A stretch of DNA of 33,602 nucleotides. Origin: Bacteroidota bacterium. Lineage in GTDB: Bacteria; Bacteroidota; Bacteroidia; NS11-12g; UBA9320. The notes beneath the pieces were generated by a model, which made no database searches, had not been told where the DNA came from, and was given only the letters and a program-made list of their open reading frames with translations. The stretch lies in contig JABIUV010000019.1 of assembly GCA_018700895.1 (NCBI GenBank), positions 1 to 33,602 of the forward strand, written 5' to 3'. How positions within the stretch are numbered: position 1 is the stretch's first letter; each line of letters starts with the position of its first letter. The position numbers and the translations under genes were made by a program. Shown here piece by piece: positions 8,468 to 17,087 of this stretch.

Positions 8468-11077
8468 TTAGTCTGTTGAAGCCACATTCTCAAACACAAA
8501 TTGCTTGTTTTTTACATCCATTTTGATGACACTATTTGCCGATATTTTACCAGATAAAATATCTTTAGATAGTGGATTGAGTACCTCACGCTGCATAGCT
8601 CGCTTGAGCGGTCGTGCACCAAACTGTGGGTCGTAACCTATCTCACCTAGCCAATCCAGTGCTTCGCTGCTTGATGTAATCTCCACACCTTGGTGTTCGA
8701 GCATTTTTTGTAAACTACGGAATTGGATATCTACGATACCGCGTATGTTTTCGCGAGTAAGTGGTTTGAACATCATAATCTCGTCTATGCGATTGAGAAA
8801 CTCTGGACGAATAGATTTTTTGAGCAATTCGAACACCTCCAACTTGGTTTTCGCTTCTATCTGCTCGCCATTGGTATCATTTACCTCGGCAAATCGCTCT
8901 TGAATCAAATGACTACCAATATTACTCGTCATTATCACAATGGTATTCTTAAAATTGGCTACACGGCCTTTGTTATCTGTAAGTCTGCCGTCGTCTAATA
9001 CTTGCAGTAAGATATTAAACACATCAGGGTGAGCCTTTTCTATTTCGTCTAGCAATATGACCGAATACGGCTTTCTTCGGACGGCCTCTGTAAGCTGCCC
9101 ACCTTCATCGTACCCCACGTATCCTGGAGGAGCTCCTACGAGTCTGCTTACGGTATGTTTCTCTTGATACTCACTCATATCTATACGCACAAGTTCATCC
9201 TCTTTATTGAATAGATACTCCGCTAGAGCTTTGGCCAATTCTGTTTTTCCTACTCCCGTAGTACCCAAGAATATAAAGGAACCAATTGGCTTATCGGGGT
9301 CTGATAGTCCTGCTCTGCTTCTGCGTATGGCATCGGATATGACTCCTATGGCGTCCTCCTGCCCTACTACTCTATTATGTAATTCTGTTTCTAAGTTTAG
9401 CAATTTTTCGCGTTCGCTTTGGAGCATACTTTGCACTGGAATACCCGTCCATTTGCTCACCACTTCGGCTATATCTTCGCTTGTTACTTCTTCTTTTACC
9501 AAGCTACTGTTCTCTTGCTTTTCGAGCAATTCGGCTTTGAGTTTATCCAGTTCTTCTTCGGTTGTTTTTATCTTGCCGTAGCGTATCTCCGCTACTTTAC
9601 CAAAATCACCTGCACGCTCGGCTTGGTCGGCCTGCATACGCAGCGATTCTATCTCCTTTTTCTTATTTTGTATTCCGTCTACTACGGCTTTTTCTTCTTG
9701 CCATTTGGCTTTTAGCTGATTACGTTCTTCGGATAGGTTGGCTATTTCTTCGGATAGCAGCGATAGTTTCTTTTCGTCTTTCTCCCGTTTTATGGCTTCA
9801 CGCTCTATCTCCAGTTGCATGATACGGCGTTCTATCTCATCCAGTTCTTCGGGAACAGAATCTATCTCTAGTCGCAGTTTTGCCGCCGACTCATCCATTA
9901 GGTCTATCGCCTTATCAGGCAAAAATCTATCTGAAATATAGCGTTGCGATAACTCTACTGCGGCAATAACCGCCTCGTCTTTGATACGCACCTTGTGATG
10001 TACCTCATACTTTTCTTTTATTCCTCTAAGTATTGATATAGCATCTTCTTGGCTTGGCTCGTCTACCAGTACCGTTTGGAAACGACGTTCCAAAGCCTTA
10101 TCCTTTTCTATATATTTTTGGTACTCGGCGAGTGTGGTCGCCCCAATGGCTTTCAGTTCACCACGTGCTAGGGCCGGCTTGAGAATATTGGCAGCGTCCA
10201 TTGCTCCTTCTCCACTTCCTCCTGCACCTACAAGCGTATGTATCTCGTCTATGAAGAGTACAATCTCACCATCGGCATTCGTCACTTCCTTGATTACGGC
10301 TTTTAGTCGTTCTTCAAACTCGCCTTTATACTTTGCACCTGCTATGAGTGAACCCATATCTAGGCTATAGATTTGTTTGCTTTTTAGGTTTTCGGGCACA
10401 TCACCGCTTATTACGCGATGGGCTAGTCCTTCGGCTATGGCAGTTTTTCCTACCCCTGGCTCGCCTACTAGTATAGGATTGTTTTTGGTTCGTCTACTCA
10501 GTATTTGCAACACTCTTCGTATCTCCTCGTCTCTGCCGATCACAGGGTCTAGCTTGCCACTTTTGGCTTCATTATTCAAGTTGCGAGCATATTTACCCAG
10601 TGAATTATACTGGCCCTCGGCACTGCTACTCGTGGCTCTGCTTCCTCCCCTCAATTCTTTGAAAGCCCTCATCACATCTTTCTTAGCCACACCAGCATCT
10701 TTGAGCAGATTGGCTACTTGGTCACTGCCTTCTATGAGGGCAAGAAAAATATGTTCGATAGTCACAAACTCATCGTCAAAATCTTTGAGATAAGAATTGG
10801 CTTTAATAATAGTTTGTTGGCTAGCGTTGCTCAGGTATTGACTTCCAGCACCGCTCACTTTAGGGTAGCTATAGAGTATTCCATCTAGTGCCTGGGTAAT
10901 CCGTTGTGTATTGGCATTTACTTTTTTCAATGCATAAGCAACAATATCCTCGTCTACAACAAATAGAGCCTTTAAAATGTGCCCCGTTTCTATAGCTTGT
11001 TGCTGACCTATCATGGCTAGTTCCTGTGCTTTTTGAATCGCCTCTTGGCTTTTTATGGTAAAGTTTTTAGTATCCAT
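8468..11077 (-). CDS. clpB: ClpB protein disaggregase
   Basis: An 869-residue Hsp100 ATPase that, with DnaK, pulls apart aggregated proteins in the cytoplasm. The N-terminal Clp repeat domain covers about residues 1-145. The first AAA+ domain has Walker A GEPGVGKT (205-212) and Walker B VLFIDEIH. The coiled-coil middle domain spans about 405-525 and is rich in charged heptads, which separates ClpB from ClpC. The second AAA+ domain has Walker A GTTGVGKT (605-612), and the C-terminal domain contains [12 protein letters not shown]-like sequence ([12 protein letters not shown]). Length is normal for the family. A perfect inverted repeat lies about 100 bases upstream; no CIRCE-type element is visible. 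Confidence 0.98.
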   Translation of the reverse strand: MDTKNFTIKSQEAIQKAQELAMIGQQQAIETGHILKALFVVDEDIVAYALKKVNANTQRITQALDGILYSYPKVSGAGSQYLSNASQQTIIKANSYLKDFDDEFVTIEHIFLALIEGSDQVANLLKDAGVAKKDVMRAFKELRGGSRATSSSAEGQYNSLGKYARNLNNEAKSGKLDPVIGRDEEIRRVLQILSRRTKNNPILVGEPGVGKTAIAEGLAHRVISGDVPENLKSKQIYSLDMGSLIAGAKYKGEFEERLKAVIKEVTNADGEIVLFIDEIHTLVGAGGSGEGAMDAANILKPALARGELKAIGATTLAEYQKYIEKDKALERRFQTVLVDEPSQEDAISILRGIKEKYEVHHKVRIKDEAVIAAVELSQRYISDRFLPDKAIDLMDESAAKLRLEIDSVPEELDEIERRIMQLEIEREAIKREKDEKKLSLLSEEIANLSEERNQLKAKWQEEKAVVDGIQNKKKEIESLRMQADQAERAGDFGKVAEIRYGKIKTTEEELDKLKAELLEKQENSSLVKEEVTSEDIAEVVSKWTGIPVQSMLQSEREKLLNLETELHNRVVGQEDAIGVISDAIRRSRAGLSDPDKPIGSFIFLGTTGVGKTELAKALAEYLFNKEDELVRIDMSEYQEKHTVSRLVGAPPGYVGYDEGGQLTEAVRRKPYSVILLDEIEKAHPDVFNILLQVLDDGRLTDNKGRVANFKNTIVIMTSNIGSHLIQERFAEVNDTNGEQIEAKTKLEVFELLKKSIRPEFLNRIDEIMMFKPLTRENIRGIVDIQFRSLQKMLEHQGVEITSSSEALDWLGEIGYDPQFGARPLKRAMQREVLNPLSKDILSGKISANSVIKMDVKNKQFVFENVASTD

Positions 11078-11175
11078 TATATGCTAATCTTTAGTGAAGA
11101 GTTAATCGCTATGAATGTTAAACTCCAATTAACTTTCGATTCTACAACTTACATTGCAATTAGGAATCCAACGTA

Positions 11176-11202
11176 AGTTTTGAGACAAAAAGTCTCAAAA
11201 CT
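11176..11202. repeat. Perfect 11-base inverted repeat with five-base loop, upstream of clpB
   Basis: AGTTTTGAGAC and GTCTCAAAACT are separated by AAAAA. No continuous T-run follows directly on either strand, so it is not a clean intrinsic terminator. It lies about 100 bases before the clpB start and about 85 bases after the end of the decayed gene, so it could be an operator, an mRNA leader hairpin or a weak terminator. The rest of 11078-11287 holds no gene that I can see. Confidence 0.6.
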
Positions 11203-11287
11203 CGTTTTAATCTTTTGGTTTTTAGGACATTATGTCTTAGTTGCTAGTCTTTACGATTAGATAGGTGACATTTTTTCTATTCAAAAA

Positions 11288-11642
11288 CTATTTGAGATAT
11301 CCTCTACCTCGTAACTCTTTATGAACTTCTGCAATATTTTCTGGCCATTCACCTTGAATGAGCCAATTTACGTCCAATCCGTGATAGATGGCTGTTTCCA
11401 TTAATCGATGTGTGTGAGCAAATAACAACCTTAGTTCGTGCAGGCCTTGTTTATAATCCAGCCATTCATCTTCATGCATTTTGGCAATCATTAGCAGTAT
11501 TTTGCATGCTCTAGCTACTATGTATGTACACAGTTTCCAACTTTTACCCTTGGTAGTTTCTCAATAACCGTAAAACCATTTTATCTTTTTCTTTGTCTGG
11601 TAATCGGCTCAGTGCTGTTTAAAATTCTTTTGTGAATGTCAT
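11288..11642 (-). pseudogene. Decayed gene of a conserved Bacteroidota hypothetical protein
   Basis: Protein-like sequence continues across three broken pieces on the minus strand. From an ATG at 11642 the reading is MTFTKEF, a TAA stop (11621-11619), then TALSRLPDKEKDKMVLRLL and NYQG in the same frame. The frame then shifts, and from about 11555 a second frame gives GKSWKLCTYIVARACKILLM followed by a helical segment and a conserved-looking end, DVNWLIQGEWPENIAEVHKE to RGRGYLK, closing at 11288. The junction is much shorter than I would expect for the full protein, so a deletion is likely too. From memory, Bacteroidota carry a roughly 200-residue uncharacterised protein with this N- and C-terminal pattern; that identification is unverified. 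The 67-codon open frame at the 3' end is only its tail. Confidence 0.75.
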
Positions 11643-11687
11643 ATATTATTTCTTTATACGAACAAAAATAACACACGTTTAATTCTT

Positions 11688-11695
11688 TAACTTCG
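11688..11695 (+). promoter_or_regulatory. Putative -7 element of the M3 peptidase gene
   Basis: TAACTTCG matches TAnnTTTG in seven of eight positions and lies 7 bases before the ATG. The same octamer occurs before the aminotransferase gene at 17071. No clear -33 half-site. Confidence 0.35.
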
Positions 11696-11702
11696 CCGCT
11701 CC

Positions 11703-13775
11703 ATGAATCCATTTTTCGAACAATACACCACACCATTTGGTGCGATACCTTTTAGCCAAATAAATATAGACAACTATGTACCTGCTGTACTACAAGGTAT
11801 AGAAGATGCCAAGGCAGAAGTAAATGCCATAGTGAATAATGCTGCTCCACCTACATTCGAAAATGTAATAGAAGCAATAGAAAAAAGTGGTGAATTGCTT
11901 GGCAAGGTGACTTCTGCATTTTTTAACCTAAACAGTGCCGAAACGAGTGATGAGATGCAAGCTATAGCACAAGAAATATCGCCGCTACTCACCGCTCACG
12001 GCAATGAAGTAGCTATGAATGCCGCTTTATTTGCCAAGGTAAAAGCCGTTTATGATGGTGGTTTTGATGGGTTGACGATCGAGCAAAAAACATTACTAGA
12101 AAAGAGCTACAAAGGATTCGCGAGAAATGGGGCGAACTTGAACGTAGCTGACAAAGAAAAACTGAAGGCCATTGACACCAAAAAATCACAACTCTCTCTC
12201 ACCTTCGGCGAAAATGTACTGAAGGAAAGTAATGCATTCCAAATGCACCTGACCAACAACGAGGACCTAGACGGACTACCAGACGGGATAAGAGAAGCTG
12301 CAGCCGTAGCTTATAAGTCTAAGTTTAAGGATAAATCTAAGTCTAAAGATGAGTCTAACGACTCATCTAACAACTGGTTATTTACCCTAGACTATCCGAG
12401 TTACCTTCCGTTTATGACCTACAGCACCCGCAGAGACTTACGTCAGAAGATGCACAGAGCCTTCGGAAGTAAAGGATTTCAAGATAATGAGAACAACAAC
12501 GAGACAATCATACAAGAACTTGTAAAGCTACGTGCCGAACGTGCACAATTACTCGGATACGAGAGTCACGCTCACTATGTACTGGAAGAGCGTATGGCAC
12601 AATCTCCGAGCAACGTGTACGACTTCCTCAACAACATTCAAGAAAAGGCTTTGCCTTTTGCTAAAAAGGAGTTCGAAGAACTGGAAGCTTATGCCAAAAA
12701 GATAGACGGCATAGACCAATTGCAAAAGTGGGATTCGGGTTACTACTCCGAGAAACTGAAGAAAGAGAAATTTGCGATAGACGATGAGCTGCTCCGCCCT
12801 TACTTTCAGCTAGAGAAAGTAGAACAAGGCGTGTTCCTAACGGCCGAAAAACTATTTGGAATCACATTTCATAAACGTACCGACATAGACAAATACCACG
12901 AAGATGTAATCACCTACGAGGTCAAAGATGAAAATGGTGAGCACCTTGCTGTATTCTATGCCGATTACTTCCCACGCCCGGGCAAACGCCAAGGTGCTTG
13001 GATGACAAGTTTCCGAAGTCAGAAAATAGAAAACGGTAAAGACCAACGCCCTCACGTGAGCATTGTATGCAACTTTACTAAGCCTACGGACACAAAGCCT
13101 TCGCTACTTACATTTAATGAGGTGACGACGCTCTTTCACGAGTTTGGGCACGCATTGCACGGAATGCTAGCAGCTGGCACGTACTCAAGCTTGAGTGGTA
13201 CAAGTGTTTTCTGGGATTTTGTAGAGCTACCCAGCCAACTAATGGAAAACTGGTGCTACGAGAAAGACTGTTTAGACCTATTTGCCAAGCACTACGAAAC
13301 AGGAGAAGCTATACCAGAGGAATACATTCAAAAGATAAAAGACTCGTCTAACTTTATGGCCGGAATGGGTACTGTGAGGCAAGTGAGTTTGGGTAAAATT
13401 GATATGGGTTTTCATAGCTTAAATGCTGAAAGCCAAAAGCTAAAAAGTATTAAGGAAATGGAGACAGAAGCTATAAAAGGCCTAGACTTTTATCCTGGGG
13501 TCGCGGAGACGTGCACGAGTACGAGTTTCTCGCACATTTTCCAAGGAGGATACAGCAGCGGATACTACAGCTACAAGTGGGCCGAAGTGCTGGATGCAGA
13601 TGCTTTTGAAGCATTTAAAGAAAAGGGTATATTTAATAAAGCCACAGCCAAGAGCTTCCAAAAGAACATCTTATCTGCTGGTGGTACAGAACATCCATCT
13701 ATTCTTTATAAACGATTTAGAGGTAGAGATGCAGAGCCAGATGCGTTGCTGAAGAGAGCTGGGTTGGTGAAGTAG
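11703..13775 (+). CDS. M3-family zinc oligopeptidase (oligopeptidase A / peptidyl-dipeptidase Dcp type)
   Basis: A 690-residue metallopeptidase that degrades short peptides. It has no signal peptide, so it should act in the cytoplasm. The zinc site HEFGH is at residues 479-483, with the likely third ligand Glu508 in FVELPSQ. The C-terminal substrate-binding segment is seen in HIFQGGYSSGYYSYKWAEVL. Length is normal for the family. An unusual Lys/Ser/Asp-rich insertion (residues about 204-222) precedes the conserved WLFTLDYPSYLPFM segment and is encoded by repeated TCTAAG/TCTAAA-like hexamers. It may finish the breakdown of peptides imported by the POT transporters, though it is a separate transcription unit. 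Confidence 0.95.
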   Translation: MNPFFEQYTTPFGAIPFSQINIDNYVPAVLQGIEDAKAEVNAIVNNAAPPTFENVIEAIEKSGELLGKVTSAFFNLNSAETSDEMQAIAQEISPLLTAHGNEVAMNAALFAKVKAVYDGGFDGLTIEQKTLLEKSYKGFARNGANLNVADKEKLKAIDTKKSQLSLTFGENVLKESNAFQMHLTNNEDLDGLPDGIREAAAVAYKSKFKDKSKSKDESNDSSNNWLFTLDYPSYLPFMTYSTRRDLRQKMHRAFGSKGFQDNENNNETIIQELVKLRAERAQLLGYESHAHYVLEERMAQSPSNVYDFLNNIQEKALPFAKKEFEELEAYAKKIDGIDQLQKWDSGYYSEKLKKEKFAIDDELLRPYFQLEKVEQGVFLTAEKLFGITFHKRTDIDKYHEDVITYEVKDENGEHLAVFYADYFPRPGKRQGAWMTSFRSQKIENGKDQRPHVSIVCNFTKPTDTKPSLLTFNEVTTLFHEFGHALHGMLAAGTYSSLSGTSVFWDFVELPSQLMENWCYEKDCLDLFAKHYETGEAIPEEYIQKIKDSSNFMAGMGTVRQVSLGKIDMGFHSLNAESQKLKSIKEMETEAIKGLDFYPGVAETCTSTSFSHIFQGGYSSGYYSYKWAEVLDADAFEAFKEKGIFNKATAKSFQKNILSAGGTEHPSILYKRFRGRDAEPDALLKRAGLVK

Positions 13776-13801
13776 GAAAACCCCTAACTCACCATCCCAC
13801 A

Positions 13802-13833
13802 ACATTGCAACTAACAACATGGTAAGTTACCCC
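13802..13833 (+). repeat. Imperfect direct repeat, left copy
   Basis: This stretch, centred on ATTGCAACTAACAAC, matches 24 of 32 bases with a copy at 14207-14238. The two bracket the ATPase remnant between the M3 peptidase and LysR genes. Confidence 0.5.
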
Positions 13834-14193
13834 CACCTTTTGGGAGAGATAAGAATAAGGTTTATGCTGTTGTTGCATTAAATGATGAGCATATACAAAA
13901 CACCGTAAACTCCATCATACAGAACAATGAATGGCGGTTTATACATCAATTTGAGCCATTGACACAAACAACGCAAAACACTCATTGCTCTTATGGAAAA
14001 CGGAGACAAAGGAATCACATCTACAGCCGTAATATCCAAATATAATCTAGGCTCATCTGCCACCGTATTGCGGAGTATAGAAGCATTGCAAAATGCCGAA
14101 ATAGTAGAACGATAGGGCAATAGCATACAATTGCTAGACCCAGTATTTGAAATGTGGCTTGTACACAAACTTGGACTTCATGATAAGCTATAA
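13824..14193 (+). pseudogene. Remnant of an AAA-type ATPase, C-terminal winged-helix part
   Basis: Two frames carry protein-like sequence. Frame one (about 13824-13970) ends in VYAVVALNDEHIQNTVNSII and NNEWRFIHQFEPLTQ. After a frame change near 13970 the second frame reads KTLIALMENGDKGITS, SKYNLGSSATVLRSIEALQ, NAEIVER, a TAG stop at 14113-14115, then IQLLDPVFEMWLVHKL to a final stop at 14193. The order 'NLGSS-x-V-x-R-x(I/L)-x-x-L', then 'IVER', then 'DPxFxxWL' is the C-terminal winged-helix pattern of the stand-alone AAA ATPases common in Bacteroidota. No P-loop is left. The 96-codon open frame on the opposite strand is a shadow. This accounts for most of the 504-base gap between the neighbouring genes. 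Confidence 0.7.
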
Positions 14194-14206
14194 TTCACAA
14201 GTTACC

Positions 14207-14238
14207 GTATTGCAACTTACAACCTTGTAACCTAACCC
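14207..14238 (+). repeat. Imperfect direct repeat, right copy
   Basis: Centred on ATTGCAACTTACAACCTTG; matches the copy at 13802-13833 in 24 of 32 bases. It is also part of a loose inverted repeat (GTTAC at 14201 with GTAAC at 14227). Confidence 0.5.
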
Positions 14239-14279
14239 GAACAGAAGAATACTTTAGCTAGATTGTACATACTCCAAAC

Positions 14280-15191
14280 CTAGGAGTAAAACTTGGCAAA
14301 AGATTCAGCTACAATACTATCTTTTTCTTCTTCTAGATAAGCAATTAGTGCTTTGGCAGCAGGAGAAAGTCGTTTTTGCTTATCATACACCAAATTCCAA
14401 ATCGTACGCAAGGGCAAATCGGATAATGAGTTGATTTTGATAGAACCAATTTGCAGCTCCGTCATAAGCCCAATGTGTGGCATAATACTATATCCTAATC
14501 CAGCAATTACCGCCTGTTTTACCGCTTCGTTAGATACAAGCACCATCTTTTTATAGCCTTTCACCTTATGAAGTTGGAGATAGGCCTCCATAGCTGCTCG
14601 CGTAGCGGATCCATTTTCCCTGAATATCAGCAATTTATCACTTAGCTCTTGGGGGCTTGTAACAGTGGGCATCTTGCTACTGCATACCAAGTTGAGTTCA
14701 TTCTGCATCAGACTCGTAGCATTTAGATTTATAGAATTAGGCAGTACCGACACCATAGCGAAATCACACAGATTCTCTTCCAAACTCTTGACTACCTTGC
14801 CCTTATTGGTAACGTCTATATCAAGCTCCACTCCTGAGTATTTTTTCATGTATCCTTCTAAGAAAAAAGGCAACACATACTTAGCTGTAGACACAATGGA
14901 GATTTTGAGTTTACCAGTTACTAATCCTTTATAGCTGCTTACTGTTTCTTCTATTCTATCGGCATTGGCCATTATAATAGCACAATCCTCTGCCACTTTT
15001 TTCCCAAAGTCTGTAATAAACACCTTTCTACCTAAAATTTCTGTCAATGGAATTTCAAACTGTGTCTGTAACTTTTTTAGCTGCATAGAAACCGCAGGTT
15101 GCGAGAGATTGAGCTTTTCGGCAGCTAATGTAATGCTACCCATTTCTGCCACTGTGTGAAAAATCCGAAGTTGATTAAGTGTATAATTCAT
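14280..15191 (-). CDS. LysR-family transcriptional regulator
   Basis: A 303-residue regulator. The N-terminal winged helix-turn-helix is plain in LNQLRIFHTVAEMGSITLAA followed by KLNLSQPAVSMQLKKLQ (residues 6-45). The rest is the periplasmic-binding-protein-like effector domain with segments such as GKLKISIVSTAKYVLPFFLE and AVIAGLGYSIMPHIGLM. Length is normal. The gene is divergent from the 84-residue open frame at 15280, and an exact 14-base palindrome lies between them. That is the usual place for a LysR site, so the small protein is the best candidate target. The effector is unknown; the CbbR/CysB-like look of the DNA-binding domain does not settle it. Confidence 0.95.
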   Translation of the reverse strand: MNYTLNQLRIFHTVAEMGSITLAAEKLNLSQPAVSMQLKKLQTQFEIPLTEILGRKVFITDFGKKVAEDCAIIMANADRIEETVSSYKGLVTGKLKISIVSTAKYVLPFFLEGYMKKYSGVELDIDVTNKGKVVKSLEENLCDFAMVSVLPNSINLNATSLMQNELNLVCSSKMPTVTSPQELSDKLLIFRENGSATRAAMEAYLQLHKVKGYKKMVLVSNEAVKQAVIAGLGYSIMPHIGLMTELQIGSIKINSLSDLPLRTIWNLVYDKQKRLSPAAKALIAYLEEEKDSIVAESFAKFYS

Positions 15192-15203
15192 AAACGTTGC
15201 TTA

Positions 15204-15217
15204 TGTTATGCATAACA
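15204..15217. promoter_or_regulatory. 14-base palindrome, candidate LysR operator
   Basis: TGTTATGCATAACA is its own reverse complement. It lies 13 bases before the lysR-type start and 62 bases before the divergent 84-residue open frame. An AT-centred dyad is typical of LysR boxes, but no strict T-N11-A pair was required for this call. Confidence 0.5.
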
Positions 15218-15249
15218 AAAATAAATATAAATTTATGTATTAAAGAGTC

Positions 15250-15257
15250 AACCTTTG
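15250..15257 (+). promoter_or_regulatory. Putative -7 element of the 84-residue gene
   Basis: AACCTTTG matches TAnnTTTG in seven of eight positions, 22 bases before the ATG at 15280 and 32 bases after the candidate LysR palindrome. Confidence 0.35.
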
Positions 15258-15279
15258 TACGGAACCAAGAATATAATGT

Positions 15280-15534
15280 ATGAAACTATCCGTGCCATGC
15301 TGTAATACAGCACATCAATCTAAAGAATCTACAAAGGAAGTTTTGAATAGGCTACTGAATGAAGTATTGGAAGAAAAGAATCTCAAAGGAAGCCATAACC
15401 CCTTGTGGATAGATGAGAAAACACTTGATACAGACACCATACCTCCATTGGCCCTACATTCATTTTTATTACGCGTGGAGCAATTAGGAATAAGCTTTGC
15501 TACGGAGAGAAAAGTAACGGTTTCATTCGCATAA
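15280..15534 (+). CDS. Uncharacterised 84-residue protein, divergent from LysR regulator
   Basis: I do not recognise this protein. It begins MKLSVPCCNTAHQSKESTKE, with a Cys-Cys pair at residues 7-8 and an adjacent His, continues with an amphipathic helix (EVLNRLLNEVLEE) and ends in LLRVEQLGISFATERKVTVS. There is no signal peptide or membrane segment. Support for it being real comes from its position (divergent partner of a LysR gene), a plausible -7 motif upstream, an ATG start, and the lack of any open frame on the other strand of comparable quality. It could also be the surviving 5' part of a longer lost gene, since 160 bases without a gene follow it. Confidence 0.55.
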   Translation: MKLSVPCCNTAHQSKESTKEVLNRLLNEVLEEKNLKGSHNPLWIDEKTLDTDTIPPLALHSFLLRVEQLGISFATERKVTVSFA

Positions 15535-15695
15535 AAGAACAGGTGACTCTATTTAATCATAGGGGTTAGTCATTACCTACCTCTATCGCAACATACTGAA
15601 TGATGAAGATTTTTTTATTTCCCTTTAATTAAATTTTGTAATTAGACGTTAGTTGTTTCTACATAAGTATCGTACAAGTTACGGTGCTTATTTTG

Positions 15696-16343
15696 TTAAG
15701 AGGTCAAGATTGCCAACCTTTTAGATAAACCGTGTTTAGCACTTTTAGCTAACGGTTTAAGTTGAATTGCTTGTTCTAGCTCTACTATATTTAATTTGTT
15801 TGAGTGATACCTCAACCAATAAATGCGTGCCATCGAAAATTCACTTTGCACTCGTTTTAACAATACCATCTTATCTCCTTTTCTCACCTCTCCATTTCGC
15901 AATACACGAACATACACACCACAATGAGGCTGATTGATAAATGGTTTTAAAACTTGCTGTGTCCCAAAACGCACTCCGAGTTTGTAACACGGTTCACGAG
16001 GCTCAGACACCTCAACTAATGTCTTTCCAATTTCATACTGATCTCCGATGTAGATCTTACGCTCATCTAACCCAGCAACTGTTAGATTTTCACCAAACAT
16101 CCCCAAAGACCAATCAGCCTCTGGAAATTTTTTTTTCCAAGCGTCGTATATATCGGCAGTGAATAAGTAGCATGCTTTGTCTTTGCCTCCATGGTATTTT
16201 CTGTCTACTACAGCATCTCCTACTACATCTTCATTTCCCAAGAAAATACCATTAACCGGCTTTTTGAAAATCCCCGTCTGCTCCTCCTTCCCGTTCCAAA
16301 CAATTGTTTTAGGCTTAGATATATTGGTAGATACTATGACCAT
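15696..16343 (-). CDS. MOSC domain protein, YiiM-like
   Basis: A 215-residue cytoplasmic protein with a MOSC (molybdenum cofactor sulfurase C-terminal) domain. Visible marks are GIFKKPV near the start, the glycine-rich MFGENLTVAGLDE, the conserved cysteine in VSEPREPCYKLG, and the strand pair GVYVRVLRNGEVRKGD. The tail (residues about 155-215) is the small helical 3-alpha domain found in YiiM. YiiM-type proteins bind molybdenum cofactor and reduce N-hydroxylated compounds; that function is known of the family, not shown here. The frame opens at 16382, but I start at the MVIVSTNISKPK methionine because the upstream 13 residues are not family-like and a TTTATTTG element lies 13 bases before it. 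Confidence 0.88.
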   Translation of the reverse strand: MVIVSTNISKPKTIVWNGKEEQTGIFKKPVNGIFLGNEDVVGDAVVDRKYHGGKDKACYLFTADIYDAWKKKFPEADWSLGMFGENLTVAGLDERKIYIGDQYEIGKTLVEVSEPREPCYKLGVRFGTQQVLKPFINQPHCGVYVRVLRNGEVRKGDKMVLLKRVQSEFSMARIYWLRYHSNKLNIVELEQAIQLKPLAKSAKHGLSKRLAILTS

Positions 16344-16403
16344 TTGTATTATGAAACAAATAAACGACTTATAGCCAAGCAATCAAAAGTCAATACACTT
16401 CAT

Positions 16404-16411
16404 TACTTTTA
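16404..16411 (+). promoter_or_regulatory. Putative -7 element of the 195-residue lipoprotein gene
   Basis: TACTTTTA matches TAnnTTTG in seven of eight positions, 5 bases before the ATG. Its context CATTACTTTT is identical to that before the PL6 lyase gene (22587-22596). Confidence 0.35.
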
Positions 16412-16416
16412 CACAC

Positions 16417-17004
16417 ATGAATAAATTAACAATATTCTGCTTTATTGGACTGTTTGCATCTTGCAGCAGCTATCAAAAAATTCATATCACACCTCAAAGT
16501 ACTGTCACTGTTCCTACGAGGGACAACCATGACTATTCGCGAATAATGTTGCACAACAAGTCGATGCAGGAGCTTCGAGCGTCTATCTACAGCACAGCTA
16601 CAGATACTTCAACCGGCGGATTCGGCATAAACAAGCTTGCAAAAATCGAACTCACACTTAACAAATCTCAGCAACTTAAAATCACCAACCCTACAAATAC
16701 CAAAGTAAAACTTAGTTACATAAGTTATAAGGCAGATGCCCCAAAGCAAACCGACAACGAGTACGTTTCATTTACCCTTCACAATAGTTCAGCGAAATCC
16801 ATACCACTTATTATACCTGGCGTTATGAATCCTAACCTAAGTCCAATTAGCAATAGTGGCGTAGACTTAAAGGTAGGTCACGAGATCTTATTCAAGCAAA
16901 AAGGTAAGACGTATGTGCTGTTAACTGTGGATAATAGCTACGCAAATAAAAAGGTTGATGTAGCCAAAATACTAAGACTTAGAAAGGAAGAATTGGGGAT
17001 ATAA
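16417..17004 (+). CDS. Uncharacterised lipoprotein
   Basis: A 195-residue protein I cannot place in a family. The start MNKLTIFCFIGLFASCSSYQ is a clear lipoprotein signal with Cys16 in the lipobox. The mature part is Thr/Ser/Asn-rich and beta-strand-like, with repeated short hydrophobic strands (KIELTLNKSQQLKITN, KTYVLLTVDN) and a basic tail (RLRKEE). It is divergent from the MOSC gene with a 73-base gap and is followed by the aminotransferase, which has its own promoter-like motif. No operon partner suggests a role. Confidence 0.85.
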   Translation: MNKLTIFCFIGLFASCSSYQKIHITPQSTVTVPTRDNHDYSRIMLHNKSMQELRASIYSTATDTSTGGFGINKLAKIELTLNKSQQLKITNPTNTKVKLSYISYKADAPKQTDNEYVSFTLHNSSAKSIPLIIPGVMNPNLSPISNSGVDLKVGHEILFKQKGKTYVLLTVDNSYANKKVDVAKILRLRKEELGI

Positions 17005-17070
17005 TCACTGTTGTTTAAAAGTATTCTAAAAATTATTTTGTATTCAATTATTTCACCCATTTAAAAGTAA

Positions 17071-17078
17071 TAACTTCG
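17071..17078 (+). promoter_or_regulatory. Putative -7 element of the aminotransferase-kinase pair
   Basis: TAACTTCG, seven of eight matches to TAnnTTTG and identical to the element before the M3 peptidase gene, lies 9 bases before the ATG at 17088. Confidence 0.35.
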
Positions 17079-17087
17079 CTTTTTAAA

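Noticed and set aside
9207-10793. Several open frames of 67-138 codons on the plus strand inside clpB
   Set aside because: They lie opposite a well-conserved ClpB and have low-complexity Ser/Leu-rich sequence typical of antisense shadows.
11176-11202. Inverted repeat considered as a CIRCE (HrcA) element
   Set aside because: Neither the arm sequence nor the nine-base spacing of CIRCE is present.
13878-14168. A 96-codon open frame on the minus strand between the M3 peptidase and LysR genes
   Set aside because: The plus strand of the same region carries recognisable ATPase C-terminal sequence, so this frame is a shadow of the remnant.
15280-15534. 84-residue protein considered as the start of a DabA-like inorganic carbon transporter, because some Bacteroidota LysR genes lie next to dab genes
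   Set aside because: I could not match any DabA motif, so no such call is made.
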